In this document: positions 1-11,900 of the stretch, piece by piece | How the letters are laid out: each line of letters opens with the position of its first letter | Position numbering within the stretch: position 1 is the stretch's first letter | Made by a program: the position numbers and the translations under genes | From: Aplysia californica | Taxonomy: Eukaryota; Mollusca; Gastropoda; Aplysiida; Aplysiidae | NCBI RefSeq assembly: GCF_000002075.1 | Contig: NW_004797319.1 | Coordinates: 1,028,714-1,092,713 of the forward strand | Length of the DNA stretch: 64,000 nt | Direction of reading: 5' to 3' | Notes under the pieces: generated by a model | Told to the model about the DNA's origin: nothing | The model's input: the letters and a program-made list of their open reading frames with translations, nothing else | Database searches by the model: none

Positions 1-11
1 TATATTATTAC

Positions 12-886
12 ACACACGGTCGAACCTGTGTAAGACGGAATCTCAAAGAAGCCAGAAAAAATTTCTGTCTTAGCCAGGGGAATTTAGGGAGAGATGGAGG
101 GGGATTTCAAAGGCCCAGCCGATGGGATCAAGGGTCGCTTGTCCAGTCGGTAAGCAGTGGTCAAACCTTCACCCCTCTCACTCAAGTGCTATCCTCTCTG
201 ATAATGCCTTGCGTCAGTCTTACTAAAGTAAATCCATCGCGACCAGTGCTTGCATTTCATAGGTCCACTGTTTGACCTGTTAAAAACAGAAACGTTTGAA
301 CATTTTCTTTGCTTCCACCCTTAGCCCCACCCATCTGTGTAACAAGCAGTCAACCAATGCCACCCCTTACTGCCATGTAACAACAATTCGAGGAAGTCTT
401 TTCTCGGCTGGACGTAGGATCAGGACAGCAAGCATTGGTCAAACAGATTTCATATCTCTGGCCTCTGGTTACCCATGAAAGCTTCCGTGCCGGAGCGCCA
501 CTCGAGCTTTTACAGGCACTGATAAGATTTCCCACCAACATCACCCTGCCCATCTGCTCCGCTTGAGGCTCACATAGATGTGGTAATATCTACCCCCATT
601 TTGCACCCATACTCCCCTTTCTCGCCTGGCAGCAGGGTGTAAAGTATAGAGCCGCCGGAACCAAATTGCGAGTTTTGTTTCATGTCAGGGCTGAGCAGGT
701 AAAGCATTTTCCGTCTTAGACAGGCAAAACCCTCGTAAGCGAGCGGATTTTCCTTTCCCTTTCCACGTTGGACAGGTTTGCGTTATGTACAGGAAATTAA
801 AGAGGAATTTTTCAAGGGGGGAGCGGGGAGATTCTGTTAAGACAGGTTTCCGTCTTACACAGGTTTCCATTAAGGCAGGTTTGACT
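12..886. mobile_element. Unclassified element with inverted ends (AACCTGTGTAAGACGG)
   Basis: The left end (about 22-43) carries AACCTGTGTAAGACGGAA. The right end (about 850-886) carries its reverse complement inside a longer stretch that finishes in GGCAGGTTTGACTGTA. Several GTCTTA..CAGG units repeat inside (near 66, 711 and 836). No coding region was recognised. The inverted ends suggest a non-autonomous DNA transposon; its family is unknown. Confidence 0.5.
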
Positions 887-900
887 GTATATATACATGT

Positions 901-1792
901 ATACGAGGGGCTGAGATGAAAAACCCGCTATTTCCATTTTAGCACTTTTGAGAAAATCAGCTTTTTAAAAATCTGCTATATGTATGAACATGCCTAAAAA
1001 GGTTTATGTGTGGCTTTTATGAAGTAATTGTTGGGTTTTGCCGAAAACACTTTGTGCCTCTAATAGCCTGTCCCCGTAGAATTATGCAAATTTAGAAGGC
1101 CAAATTATGCACACAAAAAAGCAAAATTATGCCAAAATTATGCAAGTTGCCGTAACACCATTCGCGACATGTTTTGCACTTTTTCAACGCGAAGTTTCAT
1201 GATTTTCATGTTTTATGTACAGAAAAATTGAAAGCAGAACATATCAGTATCAGTAGTTTGGAAAAGAAAACAATACACATCAGGAAAAAAATAAAATGCA
1301 ACCAAAAATAATAATCTCTGTAACTTTCAGCTGTAGATCTAGATCTAGATCTAGATCTATAGAGGAAAGAAAAATGTAAAAAAGGACATCTGGACCTCGG
1401 ATGCTGGCACATTACTGTCATTACTAAAACCAGGGACACCTGTCAAACATGAAACATCAGCAGACATGAGAACAACAACTTTTGATAGATTGAAAAATTG
1501 AACATGCTCAAGGAACAAAATCACAACCCATAACCAAGATCGTCTAACAAGGGAAATAACCAACTTTTCACTTTAATGAGAGTTATTACGGTGATTACGT
1601 CCCTTTAGTCACATGGCGAGGTGTTAACTGTTTTGTGGGGAAAAAAAAGGGAAAAAACGCGGATAATCCAAAATTAGGCCGCGCTGCGGGCGCACAATCG
1701 CATAATCCTACGGGGACAGAATAGCCAGTGACAACGTGCATTTATAAGCAAAAAATCTCGATTTAGCGGGTTTTGCATCTCACCCCCTCATA
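901..1792. mobile_element. TIR element, interrupted by a second one
   Basis: The ends are inverted copies. The left reads GAGGGGCTGAGATGAAAAAC then CCGCTA. The right, read in reverse complement, is GAGGGGGTGAGATGCAAAAC then CCGCTA. TA-rich sequence flanks both sides. Only about 160 bp on the left and 70 bp on the right belong to this element; the middle is the inserted element at 1069-1718. Confidence 0.65.
1069..1718. mobile_element. 650-bp TIR element nested in 901-1792 (hAT-like)
   Basis: The terminal inverted repeat is TGTCCCCGTAGAATTATGC on the left and, in reverse complement, TGTCCCCGTAGGATTATGC on the right (18 of 19 match). Flanks TAATAGCC (1061-1068) and GAATAGCC (1719-1726) match at 7 of 8 positions, as expected of an 8-bp target duplication of the hAT superfamily. 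It contains a short (AGATCT)n run near 1333-1362 and no transposase. Confidence 0.75.
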
Positions 1793-2232
1793 TATATGTG
1801 AGGCAGCATGGTGAAATGAGGCGCTCGTCAAAATACAGAAATTGGAGAAACAGGCCTTTTTCCTCAAGTTTGGAAATTTTTATATAATTTTTATTTTTGG
1901 GCTCAACCTCTTTTATGTCCATATAAAAACATTTCCATGTGAATTTTACTGAAAAACATTGATTAATATTAAAGGCACAAAATATGCCATTTTTCCTGTT
2001 TTCAAGGCCTCTTTAGCTATTGGAGTTACCAAACGTTGGCAGCCATTTTCTTGCTAATTTCACCACTGAAACTAGGTGACCTCACTTCCTTCAATCGCAA
2101 ATATCTTGAGTGCTATTCAAGATAGATGGATATTTATTTCATTGGAAGCAAGGCAAATAAATCAGCTTTCGGATGATACTAATAACTTAACCTGCCCAAA
2201 AATTGACGAGTGCCTGATTCCACTGCGCCGTG
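1793..2232 (+). mobile_element. MITE 'GCGCTCGTCAA', copy A
   Basis: A roughly 440-bp copy of a family seen repeatedly in this window. It starts TGAGGCAGCATGGTGAAATG then AGGCGCTCGTCAAAAT, and ends in the inverted counterpart GACGAGTGCCTGATTCCACT. The interior aligns with copy B at 15543 throughout, for example TCAATCGCAAATATCTTGA. An AC microsatellite starts exactly at its right end. Confidence 0.75.
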
Positions 2233-2245
2233 ACACACACACACA

Positions 2246-2297
<52 letters not shown>
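2231..2297. repeat. (AC)n microsatellite
   Basis: About 67 bp of CA/AC dinucleotide with one CTC interruption, followed by a short TA-rich stretch. It abuts the end of MITE copy A. Confidence 0.95.
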
Positions 2298-2300
<3 letters not shown>

Positions 2301-2713
2301 ATATATATCATATATATATACACCCCACTATGTTCTATTTTCACTAAGCATAACATCCGAGTTTGAAAAACAAGGCTATGGCATCAGCACAGGAAATGAC
2401 AAGTACAAGTATAGACCTCTATTTTGGTTATAATTAAAATTTTGTGATGCAAAATTGTTCACACTTGTACAAATGAAATAAACAGAAGCATTATTAATTA
2501 ATCTATCAAATCTAAAGTGAAACTTACCCCATCACTGCACTACAGGTTATAGAACTCTGGACAGTTGTGTGCATTTCTTTCGTTTTGTGTTCAACTACAA
2601 AAAGTCAGAAGTAAAACAAGAAGGAAAATGTTTTTCTTTTGCTACATCTGCAGTGCAGCTCAAAGAAGCTAGGCCAGGTGCATATTTTATAGACAAATTG
2701 AAACATTTGATTC

Positions 2714-2809
2714 ATTTCACAGTTTTCATAAGATTACATGTACATAAAGTATGTCTGATCTATTTCACAGTTTTCATAAGATTACATGTACATAAAGTAT
2801 GTCTGATCT
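2714..2809 (+). repeat. 48-bp tandem duplication before an exon
   Basis: Two perfect copies of a 48-bp unit beginning ATTTCACAGTTTTCATAAGA, with period 48. The second copy ends about 15 bp before the SAMHD1-like exon at 2825, so the likely branch-point region is duplicated. Confidence 0.9.
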
Positions 2810-2824
2810 ATTTATCCCTATCAG

Positions 2825-2916
2825 CTGATTGATGATATCTACCAAATGTTTCTGACCCGCTACAAACTGCACTGTTATGCATACCAGCACAAGGTGAACT
2901 GTGCAATCGATCTAAT
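2825..2916 (+). CDS. SAMHD1: SAMHD1-like exon (first in window)
   Basis: It encodes LIDDIYQMFLTRYKLHCYAY followed by QHKVNCAIDL, equivalent to the human stretch around MFHTRNSLHRRAYQHKV. It begins in phase 0 after tatcag and ends two bases into a Met codon at the donor AT|GTGAGT. A 48-bp tandem duplication lies just upstream of its acceptor. Confidence 0.85.
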
Positions 2917-5900
2917 GTGAGTCATTGTGTTGTGCTGATGTGGGTAGGGATTTATTTTTCAAAAAATTACACCATGTGTATGAAATTTTATGCCTATTGC
3001 TCTAGGGTTAGTTTTGGCATTTCTGAATGGGCCTAAAATGGGTTGGTGTTAAAATATACAAAAAAGTCTGACAGTAGTCGTTGTTTTCATAGAGGAGGGA
3101 AAGGGGTTGGGGGGTCTCATTATTGACATGTTCTCAGTTACAAGGGGACTGTTCCTTCGAATGTTCATGCAGACAAAGAAGAGAAAGGAAAAATAACACT
3201 ACTGCTTGTCACTGCAGAAATACATTGTTTCATTGGTATTTAATATATTGAGTATGTATAAGTGTGTATGATTTATATTCACAAGTTGTAGCTCCTTTAA
3301 TAGTGCAACACATCACTCCACTACAAATGATTTCATTGATAGGGCATCGCAGCATGAGGCCCCTGTTTTTTTTTAGTTAAGATATTTTACATGTTTAAGG
3401 AAGTGGCCACCCATTGAAAAATGTGTCTTCTGCACTGCTTGGCACTGTCTCTGAGCCTGGATTCACTAACCTTTTGACCAGGGGTCTCAAACTCAAATAA
3501 ATTAGAGGCCTCTGGAGGTTCTGTCTGGATGAACTTGAGCGGCATCGAGTATTCCACCAAAGAAAGGTTTCGAGTATAGAAAGAAAAAAGTACAACTGAT
3601 GTAATCTGCACAATCTTTTTGTGGGTGGTTGGAGGGCGCCACTGGTATGTCATACTTCTTTACTTTACCTCTGTTGTTTCTGTATGTATGTCTTACTTTT
3701 TCCCAGGAGTAAATGACCTTGATTATGTCAGTTTGCTTCTCTTTACACTGATAAACAAACAAAACAAACTCAAAATCTTTGTCAGAAACTGTTCAGAACT
3801 AGAACTGTTTTAGAACATTAGCCTCTTTTACCTACTGCCTGCTGCCAGAGACCCGGAAACGCTTCCTCTTGTATAGGTTAGCCACATTGCCTTTTACAAG
3901 GAAGCAAGTGAGACTCAGTATGGCTTGAAGATGCTCAGCAGTAAATTTGGATCTGTACTTTGACTTATTAAAGTTCATTGTGGGAAAGAGTTGTTCATAT
4001 AGATATGTGCCACCAAAAAGTCACTAGCTCCGAGAAGCTGGGGGACAATTCTCTAAAAAACTGACCAAGCTTATCTGCCTGTCTTTTCACCCTCCTAAAC
4101 TTAACCTGCAAGTTCAGAATTGCACTGCAGGTCAGTTAGATCCATTTGAAGATCACAGGGGTATCTTTCTCATCGAAAAAGGGGTGAGCTTTACTCAATG
4201 TAGCTGCATTGTGTTGGATCAAAGCGTAATGGAAGTTGTAAAATATCTTTAAAAAACTTTTGATGCTATGGACCTGACATTTGCCGTCCATTGAAATCAG
4301 CTTTGTTGTATCCTGGATTTCAGCCTTCAAGGCCACTCCTGGAGGGCACAGCAGTGGTCAGCTTCCAGTATGCTTTTTCAGCTCTTATTGACTTCTCTTG
4401 TTTAGTTCTGAATATGTTCAAACTTTTGTCCAACAAGCTTATCTTTCATATTTGGAAATAGCAAAAATTCACAGGGAGCTAAGTTAGGACTGTAGGCTAG
4501 ATGAGGCAAAAACTCAGATCTCTTTCTCTTGATTGGGCAGAGTTTGGTCTTTGCATTGTGGAGAGCCGTATTGTCATTATGGAGCCCTGTGTGAGAGGTT
4601 CCAATCTTTGGTCTCTGTTCAATAAAGACATTTTTTAACTGGGGCTGTACCTTTTTAGAAACACAATAAAATCATCTAAATCAATGCCAGGAGCAGACTG
4701 TGATAGTGATCATGTACCAGTCGTGTGTAAAATCCGGATACGACTAAAGAAACTCAAAAAGTCAAAGTATGAACATAAATTTGACATAGGTCTTTTAAAG
4801 ACAAATCAAGAAATGAAAGAATGTTTCTCCATAGATGTAAGAAATAAATTTCAAGCTTTGGAAAACATTACTAAATCGGAAGAACTATGGAGGAAAATGA
4901 AAGACTCAATAATGGAAGCTGTGGAAGAAAATGTCCCCCCCCCCCCCCCCCCCCCCCCCTGAAAGCTAAAAAAGCAAATAAAAAATGGATGACCCAGGAC
5001 ATATTAAATGGAAGAGAGAAGAAAGGCAAAATCAAATGTAGAAAGGTACAACATCTTGAACAGGAAAATAAAGAAAAAATGCAACGAAGCAAAAGAAACA
5101 TGGATAAACGATCAGTGTCAACAAATAGAGAAGAACCAAAACAAAGACAGCAAATACATGCATTCAAAAATCAAAGAAGTAAGTGGGATAAAAGGATGCT
5201 CAAATACAGGATGCATAAGATCAAAGGGAGGGGATATTTTAATGGACAAAGGGGATGTCTTAAACAGATGGTCAGAATACATAGAAGAACTTTTCAAAGA
5301 TAATAGAGGAGAAAAACCGGTAATAAAAAAATGAAATAAATGGACCTCCAATACTGAAAGCAGAAGTACAAGCTGCCATTAGGAAAATGAAACAAGGAAA
5401 AGCCACAGGGCCAGATAATATTCCAGTTGAAGTGATTGTCGGGCTCGAAGAACTAGGCACTGAAATAACAACAAAGCTCCTAAATGCTATTTATGACAGC
5501 GGTGAGATCCCAGAAGATATGATGAAGTCAGTTTTTATAGCTTTACCTAAAACACCAGGTGCCACTGAGTGTGATATGCATAGAACAATTAGCCTTATGA
5601 GTCATTTTACAAAAATATTGTTGCGAGTAACAATGGGAAGATTGAGAAAAAGTGTAAGACCAGAGATATCTAAAACGCAATTCGGCTTTGTTCCTGACAA
5701 GGGCACCAGAAATGCTATATTCACTTTACAAATGTTAATGGAAAGATGTATTGAAGCACAGAAAGATCTGTATTTATGCTTCATAGATTATTCAAAGGCG
5801 TTCGATAAAGTTAGACATGATGAGCTATTTAAAATACTGGAAAAGCTAGACATAGATGGAAAAGATCTAAGAATTATCAGAAATTTGTACTGGGACCAAA

Positions 5901-8900
5901 ACGCTGCTGTACGAATTAATGGAGAATACAGTGAATATAAGCAGATTAGGCGAGGAGTGAGGCAAGGATGTGTTATGTCACCAGACTTCTTTAATATGTA
6001 CAGTGAAACAATCCTTAGAAACATAGAAGAATGTCCAGGCCTCAAAGTTAATGGAGAAAATATTAATAACATCAGGTATGCAGATGACACGGTTTTAATA
6101 GCAGGCTCCGAAAAGGACCTTCAAATGCTTCTAGATAATGTTGTAAAAGAAAGTGAACATAAAGGATTATTGTTGAATGTAAAGAAAACAGAATGCATGG
6201 TAATATCCAAAAAAGCAGCAAATCCTAGTTGTAATCTCATTAGCAAAGGTGAAAAGATCAAACAAGTCCAACAGTTTAAATATCTAGGATATATGATAAC
6301 ATCTGATGCCAAATCTTCCGCAGAAATAAAAAGGAGAACTGCAATGGCTAAGGCTAGTTTCAATAAAAATGAGCCCAATCCTGAAAAATAGAAACATATC
6401 AATGAACACCAAAATGAAAGTCCTGAAATGCTATGTTTGGTCAACCCTTCTATATGGCTGTGAATGCTGGACAATCAATAAAGACAGTGAAAATAAAATA
6501 GAGGCAACAGAAATGTGGTTTCTTAGGAGACTGCTATAAGTATCGTGGAAGGAAAAGAAATCAAATGAGGTAGTGCTTGATGAAGCCCACGTGGGACGCT
6601 CAATGTTAAAAACAATCAGGAAACGACAAATGCAGTTTTTGGGACACCTGAATAGACATAAGGGTCTTGAACATCTAGCTCTCACTGGCAAAATTGAGGG
6701 CAAGCGAGGCAGGGGTAGGCCCAGAACAACATACTTAGGGAACCTGAACAAATGGGTAACAGGGAAAAATCAGGGAAACATAGCTTTTCTGAGAGCATCC
6801 GAGCAAAGGAATGAATGGAAAATCATGATCGCCGATGTCTGTCGCAGATCTGGCACTGGATGATGATGTACCTTTTTGCGCATAGTAGAAATAAATCATA
6901 ATAGTACATCATGAATAAGCTGAATGTGTAAGGACTGCCTCTTCAAGTTACGAAAGTAATTTTAGAGAGTTGTCTACCACTTCACTAAAACTCTGGTAAC
7001 TTTACAGTCTGAGATGTAATAGATGGGCTGATCACTATTGGACCCAAAAGAGATGGGCTCATTTCTCGTGTAAGGAAGGCTACCTCACTGTGGCGTTCAG
7101 GTGACCTCAGATCTGTGCAATAGGTCAAGGGTTTTGTTTGAATGGGTGGGGATGGGGGAGTTTGCAACTTAACTTTTATCATTAAAATGTATAGAGATAA
7201 CTTGGAGACCATTCAAAACTGCATGTTTCTTCTCAGGATGACTGATGCCCTTGTGGCTGCCAATGAAGAGTGTCTGGTTCGTGGCAAGAGGTGAGAAGAA
7301 TTTTTTTCCATCTGTTACTTAATCATTTGTTGTATTTGTGAAACAGCAGAGTACTTCATGCTTGCCTAGGCATGGCTATGTTTTGATTCCTGTTATATGT
7401 GAGGTCTCCTTTTGTCCTAAAAAAAGAGGCAGCTGTACTTTGTCGGTCTACTTTTTCTACAAATTCTCAAGAGGCTTTTGGGGATCTTCTGTGTAATGGC
7501 CCTCTTTGCTGTAATGGTCTTTTTTTTGTTACATCATGTAATGTTCTTAACCCTATTACTGGCAAGTGTCGATGAGATCAGCACTTTCGTTGCCACCAGA
7601 CTGCTACTGACGATTAAATTTTAATTGTCTGGGAATGCTTTGACCAAGTTATTGAGTCATAGAAAGCTCATCTCCTAAGGTCTGCCGCGACAATCTACAG
7701 AGTTCATTCAAAATGGCCGTGTTCTTAGAAAGAATGTACTGAATCGAATGACAGATCAAATCTTTTTTGTGTGTTTGTGGATGTTCAGCGGGATTTGATA
7801 TGATATGAATTTTCATGTCGTCAAAGAATGCCCTTAACAATTAGTTTTTTTCACTACTATAAAAAAAATTATATTTATCCACTTTTAATATTTGACCTGA
7901 AACTATATTCTGCCGCTAGACAGACTTTGTATTTCTCTCTTTTTTTCAACTTTATGTTACCTTGAAGTAGCTCAGTAGACAATAGCCCTCTATCTCTCCA
8001 TTTTGTTAAATGAAATATCAGCTTTCAGTGGTTATATGTCCGAACTGGAAAAGCTTTTCTTGGTAGCCTGATATATCTTTTGTGCCTTTTCCTGACTTTC
8101 CTCACATGTCTCTTTATGTTCAAAATTAAAGTTCTATTGAACTTGCGGACAAGCCAGAATTGTTCTATTTGATTGCATAAAATGTTTGTTTTGTAGTAAC
8201 TTCACAGGATGTCGAGTTGTGTACTCAATGCAGACAAAATTAACATTTATTCGCAAGACTTTTATACATATGTGCGCACTAATACTAAAACAATAATATT
8301 CTAACCTAGAATACTTTGCACACTGGTGGCGTGCAACTAAGTTGCTACAGTTTGCATGTCTTGTACGATACCTAAAAAAACAGTATACGCATTCCTTTCA
8401 AAGCTTATAATAGTAATTTTCCATTTTTCTTCGAATGATGGTGTTTCTTTTGATGGTTTCAAAGTCTGTCTCTGTGATTCCAGTACTTGTAACATTATTC
8501 GACAGTGTTGATTTGACTTGGGGATAGAGATTTTGAATATGGTGGGGAAGAATAACAAAGTAAATCAGTACGTTTTATCACATGCCAGTTTTTCATGTCA
8601 CACAGTCTGAAATGTGGTACACTTTTTTTTTAATGAAACAAACAGTATACCAAATTATGAAGAGATAAAGTTAATGTTATAAACATTTATTGTCATTGAA
8701 TCCAGTGTTCAGATGTGCTTTTTTTCGGTTGTTGTTGACCACTGTTACAGAATGTCTGATTGTGTTGATGATATGGCCTGTTACATGCACCTCAATGATG
8801 GGATTCTGCACAAAATCTTGGATTCGGACTCAGACTCTGATAAAATGAAAAGGTCACGTGAAATTTTGCAGCGAATCTGGGAACGTGACCTTTATATTTG

Positions 8901-11900
8901 TGTGGGAGAGAGCAAGTCAATAGTGCCAAAGGGTCGAAAATGGGTAAGTTCTATTTACTTTTTCTTCTTGTGTGTTCCACAGCTAAATCTCAGTGCTGCC
9001 ATTTGAATTGAAAACCTAGTACCTAATCAAATCATGTTTTGATTGAAATTAGAAACCATCTATTTGAGCTATTACTTTTATTTTATTTGAATTATCAAAT
9101 GTCAATTATCTTCTTTTTTTTAATGTTTGTTAAAGATAGCGATATCTCTACCAATCATAGATACAAAGAAGTTAGAATGTTCGTGTAAATCAAATCTTAA
9201 GGAAAGTCTGTTTCACCAAGATTAGAATGTACAAGGTTTTTTTCATTCAATAACTGTATAGAAATCGAGTGTGTGCTCTCCAGGGGATATGTTACTGATT
9301 TGTATGCGTATGACCCAATTGTTTGCTCTTGTTGAAGGCCACATGTGACAGAAGGTCTTGAGAGGGAAAACGTACCGGTATTTAATAGTTATTTCTGGGA
9401 CATGCAATTTAGTTAACTCACTTGAGCCTGAGCTATTCTTCCCCTAACAATCATTGAAGCCTAATAGTTTTGGGGTATATTGAATAGTTAACTACAAAAA
9501 GATTGTGGAATTTATCATAATTTTTTTTAATGCAACATAAGAAAGAAAGAAAGAACCTTACAAACAAAGGAAACTGCATCTAATGTGTCCCAAATAATAT
9601 ATTTTTAGAAATGGCAATGTCTGGTAGTTACACAATTTTTTGCTCCCAATTTGTTATAAAATCATTTTACGAAAAATAACTGTCCTGCATGGAATAAGCA
9701 ACACCTAGTATTCGTATTACTTCTTCTATGTGTTACGGAACTTTTTCTGAGTATCACAGAAACAACATACAAGCAGTTAATTCTTACTTTTGAATGTTGA
9801 GTTTGGTGCGGAAGCATGAAATGGTGTCCCAGTAGGAGTAGGCCTACATGATGCATTTCACAAATGATTTGACAGTATCCTGTTGCTATAGTTCTGTCTG
9901 AAGTCCATACTGAAATACTACTGTCCTTTTCTCACCTTGTGTATTGTTACACCGGCAACTAATAGCTTTAGTGCTACTGTGCCCTCAACTAGAACTACTA
10001 GATTTGTCTTGCACTTGGACTAGACTTGGATGAAGAAGAAAGCTATTCTGATTCCTACTTTTACTTTCATCCAACTCCGACTCTAACTGTTTCATTGTCT
10101 GAACTGTACAGCCCTCTCCGTAGATCTAGCAGCTTCTTGTATGTTTTGTGGGACATAGAGGGAGCCTTAGACTTCTAGTTCCCTATCAGACCTTTTAAAC
10201 ACCCTAACATGTTTCATTCGTGTCTTTGAGAGGCTATCACCACTCTTAAAAATGACCGTGACTTTGTTTCTGTTCACAGAGCCTCTTTCACAATGCGGGG
10301 GTGACTGAATTAGTCTCTTACGACTCAAAAAGTGCAGTGTGTAACTTCACAAAATTTTTAACAAAATAAACAAATGGGTCAACTGCTGGCTTGCCACTTC
10401 CCATAGCTTTTAACTGAAAAAATATTGGAGATAACAGTCGATAAAGCGCATCCAGTAAATCCACAGCTTTCGGCCACCAGGCCGGTATCGCGTCCTGTAA
10501 ATACACTGGTTTCAGCTCAAGTGAGTTAAAAGTCACTAAGATCTCTGTTTTTCTTGTAAAATCTTTTCAGAGACAGCTGATTTATGTTATCGTGTTTGGA
10601 AACAAGAAAAACCACTCAGCCTTTGCTTACCATGGCTTATGGGTTTGTTTTTGTTTTTTTAGTCACATTTATGCTCACTCTGTAACACCCTGATCTATCA
10701 CACGGTGCCTGTGGATTTGGCTTCTCTCTTTAAGATACAGACAGACTGAGCAAAGGCCTGTTCTCATGAACATCAGACTTGAAGATAATGAGCAGTTTGT
10801 ATAGATCTAGATGGTGGATTGTGTGTCTGTTGTATCTTACTTGTCAAGAAAAAATTACAAGCGTAGTCAATGTTCAGGGAAATGGGGAATGTACTCAAAA
10901 TTAAGAAGTCAGGATAAAGTGAACTTTCGTTTCAAACCCTACTTACGGTGTAATGTATTGCTTTTTTTATGGGTAAAAATAGATTCTGTGAATTTGTCCT
11001 CAGGATGTGACAGTGATTAAAGAACAACTGCAAAAGATTTTGAGTGAAGGGATGAGCGTATCTGTTCCTTTGGCTGACTTTTGTGTTCAGGTAGGTATGG
11101 GGCTCAGATCTTGAATCATTTTAGGTAAGATAATTTTGTTCATTCCATTGGCTCTCGGTTGAATGTGTTTAGCATGGTGTCACTTTTTGCCTGATTCTGC
11201 GACTTTTAGTTGGCGTCACTCAGTTGCCCACCAGAGCTCCCGGGCTCAGGATCATTGGAGTTGATTAGCCCTGAAGTAACTTTGCCGGTGTCGGTTGAGA
11301 AGTTCTCATTTTTTTCAACTTTGGAGCGATATAAGTCCTTGCCCATCCCACACAGTACTGATGTACTAAAAGCTCAATGTTTTGAGATTTATTCTGCTTT
11401 GGAATGGTTAATTTCTGTGTCTAAGTTTTCATTCTAGACAAGTGTTTGTAGAGTACCCTGTTTATCCTATTTTTAGTAACATACTTATGAATAAATTATT
11501 GTTTATTCAGAAACAGCTTAATAGATCTCTCCAAAATCTGCGATAAACGGACAAAGGATATCATGTCTTTTGCCTTGAGAAATTTTTAATCTGCACAGGT
11601 AGTAATAATCAAGTTTTAACTCATTCGCTACGCCGAGCTGTGGGGGGGGCGGCGCGGCTAAAGTGCCGTCAGTACGCTAAGCCGCCCCCGGCGGCTCGAG
11701 AACCGACGTTCAATTTTAGCTTGGTTGCTGTTCCAATCACATATCCATGTTAAAATAAAGATCATAATATAAAGTTGACTTTCGGGTCAAGCGTTTCCAC
11801 CGAAAATCGGAAGTTTTGATTCAGTTTTGAAACACGATTTCGAAGTTTATGCGACATTGTTTTATCGCGAAGCCCAAATTATAGCCCAGACACCAGTCTT

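Larger units (their letters stand above)
4650..6870 (+). mobile_element. RTE-like LINE retrotransposon, 5'-truncated
   Basis: The element begins in the last part of the APE endonuclease (DCDSDHVPV, SDH at 4706-4714), passes through a basic linker (KKWMTQDIL..., EAKETWINDQC) and the reverse transcriptase (KATGPDNIPVE at 5400, FIDYSKAFDKV, GVRQGCVMSPD near 5955, YADD at 6077-6088). It finishes with the C-terminal segment (RKRQMQFLGHLNRHKGLEHL, GKRGRGRPRTTYL) near 6625-6730. The 3' end is a short GATGATGATG tail at 6860. The frame is broken: a 25-base C run at 4935-4959 shifts it, stops fall around 5331 and 6390, and another breaks the segment near 6537. It is a non-functional copy, but the RT core is open for over 330 codons, so it is fairly young. 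Clade assignment rests on remembered family sequences. Confidence 0.88.
2917..7236 (+). other. SAMHD1-like intron 1
   Basis: Between the first two exons. It holds a hAT transposase remnant, a mariner transposase remnant (both reversed) and a 5'-truncated LINE. At 2917-3830 there is no recognised element; a reversed open stretch at 3390-3650 looks weakly coding but was not identified. At 6870-7236 I see nothing. Confidence 0.7.

Noticed and set aside
1206-1439. Frame with an Arg-Ser repeat on the minus strand
   Set aside because: The RSRSRS comes from the (AGATCT)n run within a MITE.
2076-2433. Open frames with His-Thr or Cys-Val repeats
   Set aside because: Artefact of the (AC)n microsatellite.
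3387-3653. 88-codon minus-strand frame (ending in SESRLRDSAKQCRRHIFQWV)
   Set aside because: It has a plausible composition and lies next to hAT remains, but I could not identify a family and no splice sites support it.
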